A stretch of 64,000 bases of DNA from Neomegalonema sp. (lineage in GTDB: Bacteria; Pseudomonadota; Alphaproteobacteria; Rhodobacterales; Rhodobacteraceae), in assembly GCA_022760435.1 (NCBI GenBank), contig JALEFY010000014.1, forward strand, positions 1 through 64,000. The letters run 5' to 3'. Position numbers and translations under genes: made by a program. The notes below the pieces were generated by a model. It had not been told where the DNA came from and searched no databases. It saw only the letters and a program-made list of their open reading frames with translations. Within the stretch, counting starts at the first letter, position 1, and the number at the start of each line of letters is the position of its first letter. Below, in pieces: positions 16,118 to 28,150 of this stretch.

Positions 16118-16177
16118 CACGCGCCCCGCTTCCCTCGCCCCCGAAACTCGATGGCTGATGCCCCCCGACATCAGAAC

Positions 16178-16209
16178 GGAAAAATTGAAGGGCGGCTTGC
16201 GCGCCGCCC
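16178..16209 (-). terminator. attenuating hairpin between binding protein and ATPase genes
   Basis: On the minus strand the stem GGGCGGC / GCCGCCC with loop GCGCAA is followed by TTCAATTTTT. Located 16 nt after the binding-protein stop, it probably ends most transcripts there and lets a fraction continue, the usual way to make excess binding protein over the membrane components. Confidence 0.65.
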
Positions 16210-16224
16210 TCCAGATCACCCGGC

Positions 16225-17346
16225 TCAGCCGTTGGTGATGATCTCGACGAACTCGTTGCGGATCGGTGCGAAGAACGGGGTGTCGGCTTGCCACCACCAC
16301 ATGTTGCCCAGCACGTCCGGAGTGTAGACTTCGTTGAACTGCTTCTTGAACTCTTCCGACGCGTGGTCGGCAGCGCCCGAAACGGCCGAGTTGTAGCCGG
16401 TGTTGTTCGCGAACATGCCGCCGACTTCCGGTTGCAGCATGAAGTTCATGAAGGCCACGGCTTGCTCGTGGTTCTCGGCGCCGCGCAGCATCCCGAAGCT
16501 GTCGAGCCAGGTGATGATGCCCTCTTTGGGTGCGCGGTAGACGAAGTGCTCGTCTTCGCGGTTCAGCAGCAGGCCGGTGGTGTCCCAGGTCTGGCCGATG
16601 ACGCAGCCGGCTTCCTTGAAGGCCGAGGTGGCTTCGGTGGCGTTATTCCAGAACGCGCCGAAGTTTTCCTTGCGCTCCAGGATCCATTTGGCGACGGCGC
16701 CCCAGACGCGGCGGGCATCGTCTTCCGACTTGTAGACGTCGAGCATGCGGTTCGACGGCACTTCGCCGGTTGCGTCGAGATAAAGGCCGGTGCCCATGAT
16801 CACCGACTTCTGACGGAAGGCTGCGGCGCCCTTGGCTTGCGGAGCCCAGAGGCTGCCATAGGAGACATCGCTGTCGGCCAGATCGAACTTGGCCCGGTTG
16901 ATGGTCACGCCCTCGGTGCCCCAGTCGAACGGCAGCAGGATCTGCTTGCCATTATGCACGCCGCCCAGCGCCGCGCTGTCGCGCAGGAAGCTCGGGATCA
17001 CGTTGCCGCTGTGCACTTCAGCCGGGACTTCTGCGAAATAGCTCTCGCCAGCGTCATCGACATAGTTGGCCGAGTTGGTGATCGACGGAAACACAACGTC
17101 GAAACCCTTGCCGCCGCCAGCACGCACGGTCGACTCGGCTTCGTCATTCGAGCCGAAAGTGGTCAGCTCGAGCTTGATGCCGGTGTCTTTCTCGAATTTC
17201 TCGGCGATGTTCGGCTGGACATAGTCCTGCCAGGCCAGAACCTTGACCGAGCCCGAAGATGCCAGAGCATCATGGGCGCGCAGGACGGCCGGAGCCGCGA
17301 TGGCGGCTGCGCCGGTCTTGATCAGCGTGCGACGATCGAAACGCAT
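16225..17346 (-). CDS. periplasmic polyamine-type substrate-binding protein (PotD-like)
   Basis: 373-residue extracytoplasmic binding protein of the PotD/PotF class. The N-terminus M-R-F-D-R-R-T-L-I-K followed by an Ala-rich stretch is a twin-arginine (Tat) signal, cleaved after about A-L-A. Mature part begins V-K-V-L-A-W-Q-D-Y-V-Q-P. Start at 17346 is fixed by GGAGGG 6 nt ahead. First gene of the transporter transcript. Tat export is less common for this family and implies folding before export. Confidence 0.88.
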   Translation of the reverse strand: MRFDRRTLIKTGAAAIAAPAVLRAHDALASSGSVKVLAWQDYVQPNIAEKFEKDTGIKLELTTFGSNDEAESTVRAGGGKGFDVVFPSITNSANYVDDAGESYFAEVPAEVHSGNVIPSFLRDSAALGGVHNGKQILLPFDWGTEGVTINRAKFDLADSDVSYGSLWAPQAKGAAAFRQKSVIMGTGLYLDATGEVPSNRMLDVYKSEDDARRVWGAVAKWILERKENFGAFWNNATEATSAFKEAGCVIGQTWDTTGLLLNREDEHFVYRAPKEGIITWLDSFGMLRGAENHEQAVAFMNFMLQPEVGGMFANNTGYNSAVSGAADHASEEFKKQFNEVYTPDVLGNMWWWQADTPFFAPIRNEFVEIITNG

Positions 17347-17455
17347 GGAATACCCTCCAGACATGCGAGTGCAAGTTGTCTGGACCGATTACAGCGATTC
17401 GGCGACAGCATCGTTTACGCTTGGTTAAGGATTGATGACATTTGCACCCCCTCCG

Positions 17456-18061
17456 TCACAGCGCCTGCGGATCCAGCGGCACCCGCCCCCGCGCGCTGCG
17501 GGTCAGGGTCTTGAGCAAATGCGCCCGCAGCGCGGGCTTTTGCGCCAGTTCCCGGCGCATCGCCCTGGTCTGCGCGTCCGGCGCCCCGGTCTCGAGCGCG
17601 AGGCGCAGCAGCGCGAGGGCGGCCTCATCATCCTGAGGCCCGAGCGCGAGAAAGGCTCCGCGCGCGACCTCCCATTCCCCCAGCCGCAGCGCGACCCGGC
17701 CAAGATTGCGCTGCGCATCCGTGTCTTGCGGAGCGAGCCGCGCTGCGCGGGAAAAGGCGCTCATCGCCTCGGCCAGCTCCCCGCGCTCGGTGAGCCAGGC
17801 GCCGTATTCGTGCCAGGCATGCGCGTGGCCCGGATCGCGCCCCACCGCCTTGCGATACCACGGCCCGGCCTCCTCGCCCTTGTCCGCGCGCACCAACACT
17901 TGCGCGAGATTGTAGAAGACCGATGCCGGGGCCGTTCTCTGCTCGGCGGCACGGCGCAAAAGGCGTTCGGCGCTGGCCCAATCCTGGGTGCTGAGCGCCT
18001 TGCGAAGCTTATCCAGATCCATTGCGATAGCCCGTTCATCCACGACACCTGCGCCCTTCAT
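17456..18061 (-). CDS. tetratricopeptide-repeat protein
   Basis: Up to 201 residues with at least three TPR units between about residues 45 and 150 (A-W-H-E-Y-G-A-W-L-T-E-R-G-E-L-A-E-A is a clear one). TPRs are helical protein-binding scaffolds; no enzymatic domain or signal peptide is visible. The start is uncertain: ATG 18061 gives the longest form, ATG 18022 (M-D-L-D-K-L) is also likely and neither has a strong ribosome site. Lies upstream of the ABC importer on the same strand, 109 nt away; relation unknown. Confidence 0.65.
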   Translation of the reverse strand: MKGAGVVDERAIAMDLDKLRKALSTQDWASAERLLRRAAEQRTAPASVFYNLAQVLVRADKGEEAGPWYRKAVGRDPGHAHAWHEYGAWLTERGELAEAMSAFSRAARLAPQDTDAQRNLGRVALRLGEWEVARGAFLALGPQDDEAALALLRLALETGAPDAQTRAMRRELAQKPALRAHLLKTLTRSARGRVPLDPQAL

Positions 18062-18255
18062 CGCATGTTTTGCACACCAATGGGATAGGTTTGAGTGAGG
18101 CGGGAGGGCTCGGGAGAAGACGACTGCGCAGAAAGAATGGGGACGCCGCTTTCTCCCCTACCCGGTTTTCGTGATGACGCAGGGTCATCCTTGTCAGTGG
18201 AGGCGGGATGCGCCCTGATGGTCGAAAAACGTCCATGGGATCCGGGAGGAGCAAG

Positions 18256-19002
18256 ATGACAGCGCCGAAAAGGGCGGCTTTGGTGACGGGCGCTTCGGGA
18301 GGGCTCGGGGCGCATTTTGGCCGTGTGCTGAGCGCGCAGGGCTATCACGTCGCGCTGGCGGCGCGGCGGGCGGACAAGGTCGCGGCTCTGGCACAGGAGA
18401 TCATCGCCGCGGGCGGCAGTGCCGAGGCCGTGAGCATGGATGTGAGCGATGCGGCCTCGGTCGAGGCGGGCTTCGCAGCGCTCTCGCGCCCGCCCGATGC
18501 CGTGATCAACAATGCCGGCATCGCCGGTGAAGGCAGCGCGCTCGACATGCCGGAAGCGATGTTCGACAGCGTGCTGGACACCAACCTCAAGGGTGCCTTT
18601 CTGGTCTCGCAACTGGCGGCGCGGGCCATGCGCGATCGCGCCGCGGGCGGGGTGATCGTCAACATCGCCTCCATCCTCGGCCTGCGGGTCGCGGGCGGGG
18701 TGAGCGCCTATACCGCCTCCAAAGCCGCGCTGGTGCAGCTCACCAAGGCGCATGCCCTCGAATGGGCGCGCTATGGCATCCGGGTGAATGCGCTTTGCCC
18801 GGGCTATATCGAGACGCCGCTCAACCGCGAATTCTTCGCCACCGAGGCCGGGCAGGCCCTGATCCGGCGCATCCCGCAGCGCCGCCTTGGCCAGATGAGC
18901 GATCTTGACGCCCCGCTGCTGATGTTGCTGTCCGACGGCGCCGCCTATGTCACCGGCTGCGCCTTGCCGGTCGATGGCGGCCATCTTGTCTCGAGCTTGT
19001 GA
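18256..19002 (+). CDS. short-chain dehydrogenase/reductase
   Basis: 248-residue classical SDR. Cofactor loop T-G-A-S-G-G-L-G, N-N-A-G strand, catalytic Ser in N-I-A-S, Tyr/Lys in Y-T-A-S-K, and the C-terminal V-D-G-G. Arg residues after strand beta2 (A-A-R-R-A-D) suggest NADP(H). Start at 18256 is set by GGGAGGA 5 nt ahead. It leads an operon with an acyl-CoA dehydrogenase, an acyl-CoA ligase and an APH-type kinase, so a keto/hydroxy-acyl-CoA interconversion is likely, comparable to LvaD in levulinate catabolism. Confidence 0.88.
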   Translation: MTAPKRAALVTGASGGLGAHFGRVLSAQGYHVALAARRADKVAALAQEIIAAGGSAEAVSMDVSDAASVEAGFAALSRPPDAVINNAGIAGEGSALDMPEAMFDSVLDTNLKGAFLVSQLAARAMRDRAAGGVIVNIASILGLRVAGGVSAYTASKAALVQLTKAHALEWARYGIRVNALCPGYIETPLNREFFATEAGQALIRRIPQRRLGQMSDLDAPLLMLLSDGAAYVTGCALPVDGGHLVSSL

Positions 19003-19011
19003 GGGTCCCTG

Positions 19012-20298
19012 ATGGATTTCACCCTGTCCCCCGCGGTGGAGCGCTACCGCGCCCGCATCGCCGCTTTCGTCGAAAGCGAGATCCTGCCGATCGAGGCAGA
19101 CGCCGCCGCCTATGACGCCCATGGCAATATCGCCGAGCACGCCCTGAGGGCCCTGCGCGACAGAGCGAGGGCCGCCGGGCTCTGGGCCTTGCAGGTATCG
19201 CCCGAATGGGGCGGCCAGGGCCTGAGCAAGAGCGCGATGGCGGTCTGCTATGAGGAGATGAACCGCTCGATCTTCGGCCCGGTGGTGTTCAACTCCTGCG
19301 CGCCCGATGACGGCAACATGATGATGCTCGACACGCTGGGCACGCGCGAGCAAAAGGAGCGCTGGCTGGTGCCGATCGTCTCGGGGCAAGTGCGCTCGGC
19401 CTTCGCGATGACCGAGCCGCATCCGGGCGGCGGGTCGGATCCGGGCATGATGCTCACGCGGGCCACCCGCGATGGCGACGGCTGGGTGATCGAGGGCCGC
19501 AAATGGTTCATCACCGGCGCGGAAGGGGCGGCGCATTTCACCGTGATGGCGCGCACCTCGGAGGATCCACGCTCCGGGCTGACCGCCTTTCTCTTTCACA
19601 AGGACGCCCCCGGTTGGCAGATCCTCCGCCGCATCCCGATCATGGGACCCGAGGAGCATGGCGGGCATTGCGAGATCGAGTTTGACGGGCTGCGCGTGCG
19701 CGATGAGGACATCCTTGTCGGGGTCGGGCGCGGGCTGAAGGTAACGCAAGTGCGCCTCGGCCCCGCGCGCCTCACCCATTGCATGCGCTGGCTCGGCCTC
19801 TCCAAGCGCTGTGTCGAGATCGCTCGGGACTATGCGCAGAGCCGCATGGGCTTTGGCCAGCGGCTGATCGAGCGCGAGAGCGTGCAGATGATGCTTGGCA
19901 AACTGGCGATGGAGATTGAGGTCGGCCGCCTGCTGGTGATGAAGGCTGCCTGGGAGATTGATCAGGGCCGCTATGGGCAAAAGGAGGTGTCGATGGCGAA
20001 GATCCATGTCGCCAATCTTCTGCACCATGCCGCCGATACCGCGATCCAGCTCAATGGCGCGCGCGGCTACTCGAAGGACACGCCGCTCGAATGGATCTAC
20101 CGCTACGCGCGGCAAGCGCGGCTGGTCGATGGGGCGGATGAGGTGCATCAGATGGTGCTGAGCCGGCATTTGGGCACAATGGGCCGGGACTTCTGGTCCT
20201 GGGACGTCGCCGGCGAAGAGGACGGGGGCGAAAAAGCCGCCCAAGAGGGGGCAAAGGAGGGGGCCAAGGACGGCGCCCAGGATCGCTCCAATGGCTGA
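19012..20298 (+). CDS. acyl-CoA dehydrogenase (ACAD10/11- or LvaC-like)
   Basis: 428 residues with the three-domain FAD acyl-CoA dehydrogenase layout: F-A-M-T-E-P (flavin-binding), W-F-I-T-G-A and the C-terminal helical domain with Q-L-N-G-A-R-G-Y-S-K-D. The partner genes, especially the kinase at 21916, match the bacterial counterpart of ACAD10/ACAD11, where the dehydrogenase fold removes a phosphate from a phosphorylated hydroxyacyl-CoA instead of simple dehydrogenation. The last ~28 residues are a low-complexity Gly/Glu/Lys/Ala tail with repeats of E-G-A-K. It overlaps the ligase gene by 8 nt. Confidence 0.85.
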   Translation: MDFTLSPAVERYRARIAAFVESEILPIEADAAAYDAHGNIAEHALRALRDRARAAGLWALQVSPEWGGQGLSKSAMAVCYEEMNRSIFGPVVFNSCAPDDGNMMMLDTLGTREQKERWLVPIVSGQVRSAFAMTEPHPGGGSDPGMMLTRATRDGDGWVIEGRKWFITGAEGAAHFTVMARTSEDPRSGLTAFLFHKDAPGWQILRRIPIMGPEEHGGHCEIEFDGLRVRDEDILVGVGRGLKVTQVRLGPARLTHCMRWLGLSKRCVEIARDYAQSRMGFGQRLIERESVQMMLGKLAMEIEVGRLLVMKAAWEIDQGRYGQKEVSMAKIHVANLLHHAADTAIQLNGARGYSKDTPLEWIYRYARQARLVDGADEVHQMVLSRHLGTMGRDFWSWDVAGEEDGGEKAAQEGAKEGAKDGAQDRSNG

Positions 20299-21919
20299 GG
20301 CGCCGCTCGCCACAACGCTCGGCCGGCACCGGGCGAATTTCCGCCCGCTCACGCCGCTCGATTTCCTCGACCGCGCGGTAGAAGCCTTCCCCGATCAAAG
20401 GGCGGCGATCTGGCATGAGCGCCAATGGACCTATGCCCAGTTCGCCGGGATCGTGCAGGCGATGATCGACACGCTGCGCGCCCACGCGATCGGCGCGGGT
20501 GATGTGGTCGCGGTAATGAGCGGCAATCGGCCCGAGATGCTGGCCGCGCATTACGCCATCCCGGCGGTTGGCGGCATTCTCAATGCGCTCAACACGAGGC
20601 TCGATGCCGACACGATCGCGTATATCCTCGCGCATTCGGAGGCGAAGCTGGTTCTGGCCGATCCTGCGGGCGCCGCGATGATGGGCGAGGCCGCCGCGCG
20701 GGCCGGGGTGCCGATCCTGGTCTTTCCCGGCGCGCCGGGATCCGCTCAGGGGCTCGCGCTTCTGGATGCGCCGCCGCTCACCGCGCTATCCCTTGCCGAA
20801 GGCATCGAGGATGAGCTGCAACCGATCGCGCTCAACTACACCTCCGGCACCACGGACAGGCCCAAGGGCGTGCTGCTGAGCCATCGCGGCGCCTATCTCA
20901 ACGCCTTGGGCAATGTGGTGGCGCTCGGCTTTGATGCGCAGAGCGTGTATCTGTGGACGCTGCCGATGTTTCACGTCAATGGCTGGGGGCACCCTTGGGC
21001 GGTGAGCGCGGTTGGCGGCGTGCATGTCTGCCTCGACAAGGTGGTACCGCAGGAGATCTTCCGCCTCATCGCCGCGCAGGGCGTCACGCATATGGCTTGC
21101 GCGCCGGTGGTGCTCTACATGCTGCTGCAAGACCCCGCCCGCAGCGCGCGCGATCCCTCGCGCCCCGTGCGCGTCGCCAGTGGCGGCGCCGCCCCAACCA
21201 GCGCCTTGATCCGCGAGATGGGCGCCCTCGGGTTCGAGTTCATCCACCTCTACGGGCTGACGGAAAGTTTTGGCCCCGCGACCATCCAGGCGCTCACGCC
21301 GGAGCAGATGCGAGAGCCGCCCGAAGCCCGCGCCCGGCTCCTGTCGCGCCAGGGCATTCGGCACATCACCGCCAACACCGTTCGCGTCGTCGATGAGAGC
21401 GGCGCGAGCGTGCCCGCCGATGGGCAGACCCTCGGGGAGATCGTCCTGCGCGGCAACACCATCATGTCGGGCTATCTCAAGGCCGAGGAGGCGAGCGCGG
21501 CGGCCTTTGCGGGGGGCGTCCTGCATACCGGCGATCTCGCCGTCCTGCATCCCGATCACCGGATCGAGATCCGCGACCGGGCGAAGGATCTGATCATCTC
21601 GGGCGGGGAGAATATCTCGAGCCTCGAGATCGAGAATCTGCTGCACGCGCATCCCGATGTGAGCATGGCCGCCGTCGTCGCCGCGCCGGACGAGAAATGG
21701 GGCGAGGTGCCCTGCGCCTTTATCGAGCTGCGCAGCGGCAGCACCCTCGATGCGCAGGCAATGCGCGCCTTTTGCCGCGAACGCCTCGCGCATTTCAAGG
21801 TCCCGCGCCGCTTCATCTTTCAGCCGATCCCTAAGACCGCCACCGGCAAGATCCAGAAATTCGCGCTGCGCGAGGCGGTGAGGGATCCGGGTTTTTCATC
21901 GCAGGAGCCGCAATCATGA
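20291..21919 (+). CDS. AMP-dependent acyl-CoA synthetase/ligase
   Basis: 542-residue ANL-superfamily enzyme that activates a carboxylic acid with ATP and CoA through an acyl-adenylate. Motifs: [14 protein letters not shown] (phosphate loop; Asp replaces the usual Gly after T-T), Y-G-L-T-E (adenine side), [15 protein letters not shown] hinge and [10 protein letters not shown] with the catalytic Lys. Closest in look to medium-chain or methylthiopropionyl ligases. In the operon it would load the acid whose CoA ester is used by SDR, kinase and dehydrogenase. Confidence 0.9.
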   Translation: MAEAPLATTLGRHRANFRPLTPLDFLDRAVEAFPDQRAAIWHERQWTYAQFAGIVQAMIDTLRAHAIGAGDVVAVMSGNRPEMLAAHYAIPAVGGILNALNTRLDADTIAYILAHSEAKLVLADPAGAAMMGEAAARAGVPILVFPGAPGSAQGLALLDAPPLTALSLAEGIEDELQPIALNYTSGTTDRPKGVLLSHRGAYLNALGNVVALGFDAQSVYLWTLPMFHVNGWGHPWAVSAVGGVHVCLDKVVPQEIFRLIAAQGVTHMACAPVVLYMLLQDPARSARDPSRPVRVASGGAAPTSALIREMGALGFEFIHLYGLTESFGPATIQALTPEQMREPPEARARLLSRQGIRHITANTVRVVDESGASVPADGQTLGEIVLRGNTIMSGYLKAEEASAAAFAGGVLHTGDLAVLHPDHRIEIRDRAKDLIISGGENISSLEIENLLHAHPDVSMAAVVAAPDEKWGEVPCAFIELRSGSTLDAQAMRAFCRERLAHFKVPRRFIFQPIPKTATGKIQKFALREAVRDPGFSSQEPQS

Positions 21920-22962
21920 GCACAGACAGCGCGATCGAGATCAAGGGCGGGGTGGATTTCGAGCCCGCCCCGTTGGCGGCTTTCCTGCGCGAGCGGCTCG
22001 ATGCCCCCGCGCAGCCCTTGCGCATCGAGCGCATCAGCGGCGGGCAGTCCAACCCGACCTACAAGCTCACGCTGGGCGAGCGGGCGATGATCTTGCGCAA
22101 GCAGCCGCAAAGCATCGTCGCCAAGGGCGCCCATGCGATCGACCGTGAATACCGGGTGCAGGCGGCGCTGGGTCCGACGGCGCTGCCGGTGCCAAAACCG
22201 ATCCTCTTCCATGAGGATTCGGCACTGATCGGCACCCCGTTCTATCTGATGGAGTTTCTCGAGGGGCGGGTGTTCTCCGATGCCGCCCTGCCCGGCCTGG
22301 CACCGCAAGAGCGCCGAGCGATCTATCTCGAGATGGCGCGCACACTCGCAACATTGCACGCCATTGCGCCCGAGGCGGTCGGGCTGTCGGATTTCGGCCG
22401 CCCCGGCGGGTATTTCGAGCGGCAGGTGCGCCGTTGGTCGGGGCAGCTTGATGCCAGCACCCTTGATGATATCGCGGCGGTGAAGGCTCTGCGTGACCAG
22501 ATCGTGGCGCGCATCCCCGCCGATGACGGCGCCGTCTCGATCGCGCATGGCGATTTTCGGGTCGGCAATCTGATGTTTCACCCCTCCGAGCCGCGGGTCA
22601 TCGCGGTTCTCGACTGGGAATTGTCGACCATCGGGCACCCGCTCGCCGATCTGGGGTTCTGCTGCATGCCCTGGAACACCAGCTCGGACGAGTATGGCGG
22701 GGTTCTCGATCTCGACGCGGCGGCGCTGGGGATCCCGAGCGAGGCCGAGTTCGTGGCCGAATATCACCGCAGCTTGCCGCAGGTCGGCCCGCTCGAGCCG
22801 TTCCACAAGGCTTTCGCGCTGTTTCGCTTCGCCGTGATCTTTGTCGGCATTGCCGAGCGGGCGATGGTCGGGGTGGCCGCGGATGAGAACGCCGCCGCGC
22901 TGGCGCCGCTCGCGCGCCGCTTTGCGATCCGCGGGCTCGATATCCTCGGGCACACCGCGTGA
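21916..22962 (+). CDS. APH-family kinase, hydroxyacyl-CoA kinase-like (LvaA/ACAD10-type)
   Basis: 348-residue aminoglycoside-phosphotransferase-fold kinase. [11 protein letters not shown] forms the nucleotide loop, M-I-L-R-K the ATP Lys, [11 protein letters not shown] the catalytic Asp/Asn loop and V-L-D-W-E-L-S the metal-binding Asp. This subgroup is found with acyl-CoA dehydrogenases (fused in human ACAD10/11, separate as LvaA in Pseudomonas) and phosphorylates 4-hydroxyacyl-CoA. Its ATG overlaps the ligase stop by 4 nt. No LvaB-like small partner is encoded nearby. Confidence 0.82.
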   Translation: MSTDSAIEIKGGVDFEPAPLAAFLRERLDAPAQPLRIERISGGQSNPTYKLTLGERAMILRKQPQSIVAKGAHAIDREYRVQAALGPTALPVPKPILFHEDSALIGTPFYLMEFLEGRVFSDAALPGLAPQERRAIYLEMARTLATLHAIAPEAVGLSDFGRPGGYFERQVRRWSGQLDASTLDDIAAVKALRDQIVARIPADDGAVSIAHGDFRVGNLMFHPSEPRVIAVLDWELSTIGHPLADLGFCCMPWNTSSDEYGGVLDLDAAALGIPSEAEFVAEYHRSLPQVGPLEPFHKAFALFRFAVIFVGIAERAMVGVAADENAAALAPLARRFAIRGLDILGHTA

Positions 22963-23137
22963 GCCCTTGCGGTGGAGGCGAGCCAGTGCCGCCTGAGATT
23001 TGCACGATCGTTTGATTGGCGCATGGCGCGCTTGAGGCTTGATCGCTCCCGACCAAAGGGTGCATCACTGACAGCGCGTACCCATCGCCAAGCGCCCCCC
23101 TTCTGGCAGGCGCGCAGCCACTATCGAGGACATTGCC

Positions 23138-24319
23138 ATGGTTCGATCCGTCGTCATCACTTCCGCCGTCCGCACCGCCATCGGAACCTTCTCCGGCGCG
23201 CTCGCCAGTAAAACCCCGGCAGAACTCGGGATCGCGGTCGCCAGCGAAGCCATCGCCCGCAGCGGCATCGCGGCCGAGAACGTGCAGCAATGCGTGTTTG
23301 GCAATGTCATTCATACCTGCCCGCAAGACATGTATATCAGCCGCGTCGTCGCTCTGGGCGCGGGACTGCCGCAGAGCTCGCCCGCGCTCACGCTCAACCG
23401 CCTGTGCGGCTCGGGGCTGCAAGCGGTGGTCACGGCTTCCGAGCAGATCATGCTCGGCAATGCGCAGACCGCGCTCGCTGGCGGGACCGAGTGTATGAGC
23501 CGCGCCGGGCATCTGCTCACCACTGCGCGCCATGGCAACAAGATGGGCGATGCAAGTGCGATCGACATGATGGTCGGCGCGCTGACCGATCCCTTCGGCC
23601 ATGGGCATATGGGGGTGACGGCGGAAAACATCGCCAAGAACAAGGGCATTGACCGCGATGCTCAGGACCAGTTCGCGCTCGAGAGCCACCAGCGGGCCGT
23701 GCGCGCGATCGACGCGGGCTACATGAAGGAACAGATCGTCCCGATCTCGGTGCGTCATGGCCGTAGCGAGATGATCTTCGACACCGACGAGCATGTCCGC
23801 CGCGATGTCACGATCGAGGGATTGCAAAAACTGCGCGCCGCCTTCCAGAAGGATGGCACCGTCACCGCCGGCAACGCGTCGGGGATCAATGACGGCGCTG
23901 CCGCGCTGGTGCTCGCCGATGAAGAGCACGCGCAGCAACAGGGCCTCGCGCCGCTCGCGCGCATCAAGGCCTATGGCCTGGGCGGCGTCGCGCAGGAGAT
24001 CATGGGGATGGGCCCGGTTCCGGCGACGCAGCAAGCCCTCGCCCGCGCCGGGCTCACGGTTCAGGACCTCGATGTGATCGAGAGCAACGAAGCCTTCGCC
24101 GCCCAGGCCCTCGCGGTGTCGGCGGATCTGGGGCTTTCGGCTGACAAGGTGAACCCCAATGGCGGCGCGGTGGCGTTTGGCCATCCGATCGGCGCCTCGG
24201 GCGCGATCATCCTGACCAAACTGATCTATGAGCTCAAGCGCGTCGGCGGCCGCTATGGTCTCGCCACGATGTGCATCGGCGGCGGACAGGGCATCGCCGT
24301 GATCATCGAAGCGCTCTAA
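23138..24319 (+). CDS. acetyl-CoA acetyltransferase (thiolase)
   Basis: 393-residue thiolase. Acylated Cys in L-N-R-L-C-G-S-G-L-Q (about 87), N-E-A-F, G-H-P-I-G-A-S-G (His) and C-I-G-G-G-Q-G (second Cys) are all present. Cleaves 3-ketoacyl-CoA to acetyl-CoA plus shortened acyl-CoA, or runs in the condensing direction. It follows the kinase after a 175-nt gap with its own possible promoter. As the last step after 4-hydroxy to 3-hydroxy/keto conversion it would complete breakdown of the operon's substrate. Confidence 0.92.
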   Translation: MVRSVVITSAVRTAIGTFSGALASKTPAELGIAVASEAIARSGIAAENVQQCVFGNVIHTCPQDMYISRVVALGAGLPQSSPALTLNRLCGSGLQAVVTASEQIMLGNAQTALAGGTECMSRAGHLLTTARHGNKMGDASAIDMMVGALTDPFGHGHMGVTAENIAKNKGIDRDAQDQFALESHQRAVRAIDAGYMKEQIVPISVRHGRSEMIFDTDEHVRRDVTIEGLQKLRAAFQKDGTVTAGNASGINDGAAALVLADEEHAQQQGLAPLARIKAYGLGGVAQEIMGMGPVPATQQALARAGLTVQDLDVIESNEAFAAQALAVSADLGLSADKVNPNGGAVAFGHPIGASGAIILTKLIYELKRVGGRYGLATMCIGGGQGIAVIIEAL

Positions 24320-24436
24320 GAGACGCTGTGCGTCCGGGCCCTTCTGATGGGTCCGGGCGTTCATCCCAAAATGTTCATCCCAGAAGACTGCAACCCTGAT
24401 GCAGGACAGGGCAACAACCGGCGCGCTAAAACGCCC

Positions 24437-25324
24437 CTATCGCGGCATTGCCCGCACCAGTTCGGCCAATTGCAACAGTTGATCGGCTAGGGGCGTCGTC
24501 TTGCGCCAGACCATCCCGACCCGGCGGCTGGGCGTCGGAGCGGCAAGGCGGGCGATATCGACCGGCGCCGCGCCCCCCTCGATTGTCACCGCCATTTGCG
24601 GGATCAACGTCACCCCGATCCCCGCCCCGACCATCTGCACCAGGGTCGAGAGCGAACTGCCCTCCATCAGTGCCCGTGGCGGCGCGCCGCCGGGATTGCA
24701 AAAGGCAAGCGCCTGCTCGCGAAAGCAATGCCCCTCCTCGAGCAGCAAGAGCCGCATCAGCCGCAGCCCCTCCGCGGTCGGCACCGGCTTGCCCGCATCC
24801 TCCGCCGAACGCACCAGCATGAACTCCTCCTCAAAGAGCGGTTCCTCATGCAAGGAAGGCTCGGAGACGGGCAGCGCCAGCAACGCCACATCCAGTTCCC
24901 CATTGATCAGATCACCGATCAGCGTCTGCGTGACCGCCTCGCGCGGGTGGATATCGAGCTGCGGATGCCGCGCCGTCCAATCCTTAATCAAGGCCGGGAG
25001 CAAATAGGGCGCGATGGTCGGGATCACACCAATGCGCAACCGCCCCGCCAGCGGCCCTTGCGCCGAGCGGGCGAGCTCCCCGATCTCATCCACCGCGCGC
25101 AGGATGGCGCGGGCGCGTTCGGCAAGTTCTTCGCCCAAAGGGCTGAGCCGCACCTGACGAGGCCCGCGCTCGATGAGCGGCGCGCCAAGCAAGGCCTCGA
25201 GCTCCTTCATTTGCACCGAGAGCGCCGGTTGCGAGATCGCGCAAGCCTGTGCCGCCCGGCCGAAATGCCCCATCCGCGCCAGAGCCTCGAAATATCGAAG
25301 ATGCTTCATCGTGATGCCGATCAT
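24437..25324 (-). CDS. oxyR: hydrogen peroxide-sensing LysR-type regulator OxyR
   Basis: 295-residue LysR-type regulator. N-terminal helix-turn-helix (F-G-R-A-A-Q-A-C-A-I-S-Q-P-A-L-S-V-Q-M-K-E-L-E). The effector domain has L-L-E-E-G-H-C-F-R-E-Q-A-L-A-F-C, which holds the two redox cysteines that form a disulfide on peroxide oxidation. Divergent from katG, the standard arrangement. ATG 25309 (M-K-H-L-R-Y-F) is an equally likely start. Confidence 0.92.
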   Translation of the reverse strand: MIGITMKHLRYFEALARMGHFGRAAQACAISQPALSVQMKELEALLGAPLIERGPRQVRLSPLGEELAERARAILRAVDEIGELARSAQGPLAGRLRIGVIPTIAPYLLPALIKDWTARHPQLDIHPREAVTQTLIGDLINGELDVALLALPVSEPSLHEEPLFEEEFMLVRSAEDAGKPVPTAEGLRLMRLLLLEEGHCFREQALAFCNPGGAPPRALMEGSSLSTLVQMVGAGIGVTLIPQMAVTIEGGAAPVDIARLAAPTPSRRVGMVWRKTTPLADQLLQLAELVRAMPR

Positions 25325-27678
<2,354 letters not shown>

Positions 27679-27700
27679 TCAGCGACCGCTTGGAATGCCG

Positions 27701-27737
27701 CCGCCCCCCTTGCCTGGCTCAAGGGGGCGGTGTTTTT
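27701..27737 (+). terminator. rho-independent terminator of katG
   Basis: Arms CCGCCCCCCTT and AAGGGGGCGG around GCCTGGCTC followed by TGTTTTTG, 23 nt after the katG stop. Confidence 0.85.
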
Positions 27738-27792
27738 GTTGATGCGGCTCGCACCGCGCCAAAACCGACATCACGAAACAGGGAGAAACCGC

Positions 27793-28101
27793 ATGTTCAT
27801 CGCCATGAACCGTTTCAAGGTCGCCCGTGGCTCCGAAGCCGCTTTCGAGGCGATCTGGCGCGAGCGCGACAGCCGTCTGGGCGAGATGGCGGGCTTCAAA
27901 TCCTTTCACCTGCTCAAGGGGCCGGTGACAGAGGCACATGCGCTCTATGCTTCGCACACGATCTGGGCATCGCGCGCGGATTTCGAGGCATGGACCCGCT
28001 CGGAGCAGTTCCGCCAGGCGCACAAGAATGCGGGGCAGAACAAGGACCTCTATCTCGGCCCGCCGGAATTCGAGGGTTTTGAGACGATCCTCGGCGAATA
28101 G
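27793..28101 (+). CDS. ABM-domain monooxygenase, heme-degrading (HmoA/IsdG-like)
   Basis: 102-residue antibiotic-biosynthesis-monooxygenase fold (dimeric ferredoxin-like). M-F-I-A-M-N-R-F-K-V starts the first strand, G-F-K-S-F-H-L-L-K-G the second, and S-H-T-I-W-A-S-R-A-D-F-E-A-W carries the Trp and the His pattern of HmoA-type heme oxygenases. GGGAGAAA precedes the ATG at 27793. Sits behind katG, so heme turnover during oxidative stress is a reasonable guess. Substrate unproven. Confidence 0.75.
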   Translation: MFIAMNRFKVARGSEAAFEAIWRERDSRLGEMAGFKSFHLLKGPVTEAHALYASHTIWASRADFEAWTRSEQFRQAHKNAGQNKDLYLGPPEFEGFETILGE

Positions 28102-28150
28102 GGGCGGGCTTGCCCCCATTCCCATCCCCCTCCCCCAGCCTTCAGCGCGG

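Noticed and set aside
18058-20352. Long minus-strand frame opposite the SDR and acyl-CoA dehydrogenase genes
   Set aside because: Shadow of two well-supported plus-strand enzymes; His/Asp/Arg-rich composition typical of antisense frames.
24331-24361. Terminator behind the thiolase gene
   Set aside because: An imperfect GC-rich hairpin is present but without a T-run; not strong enough to list.
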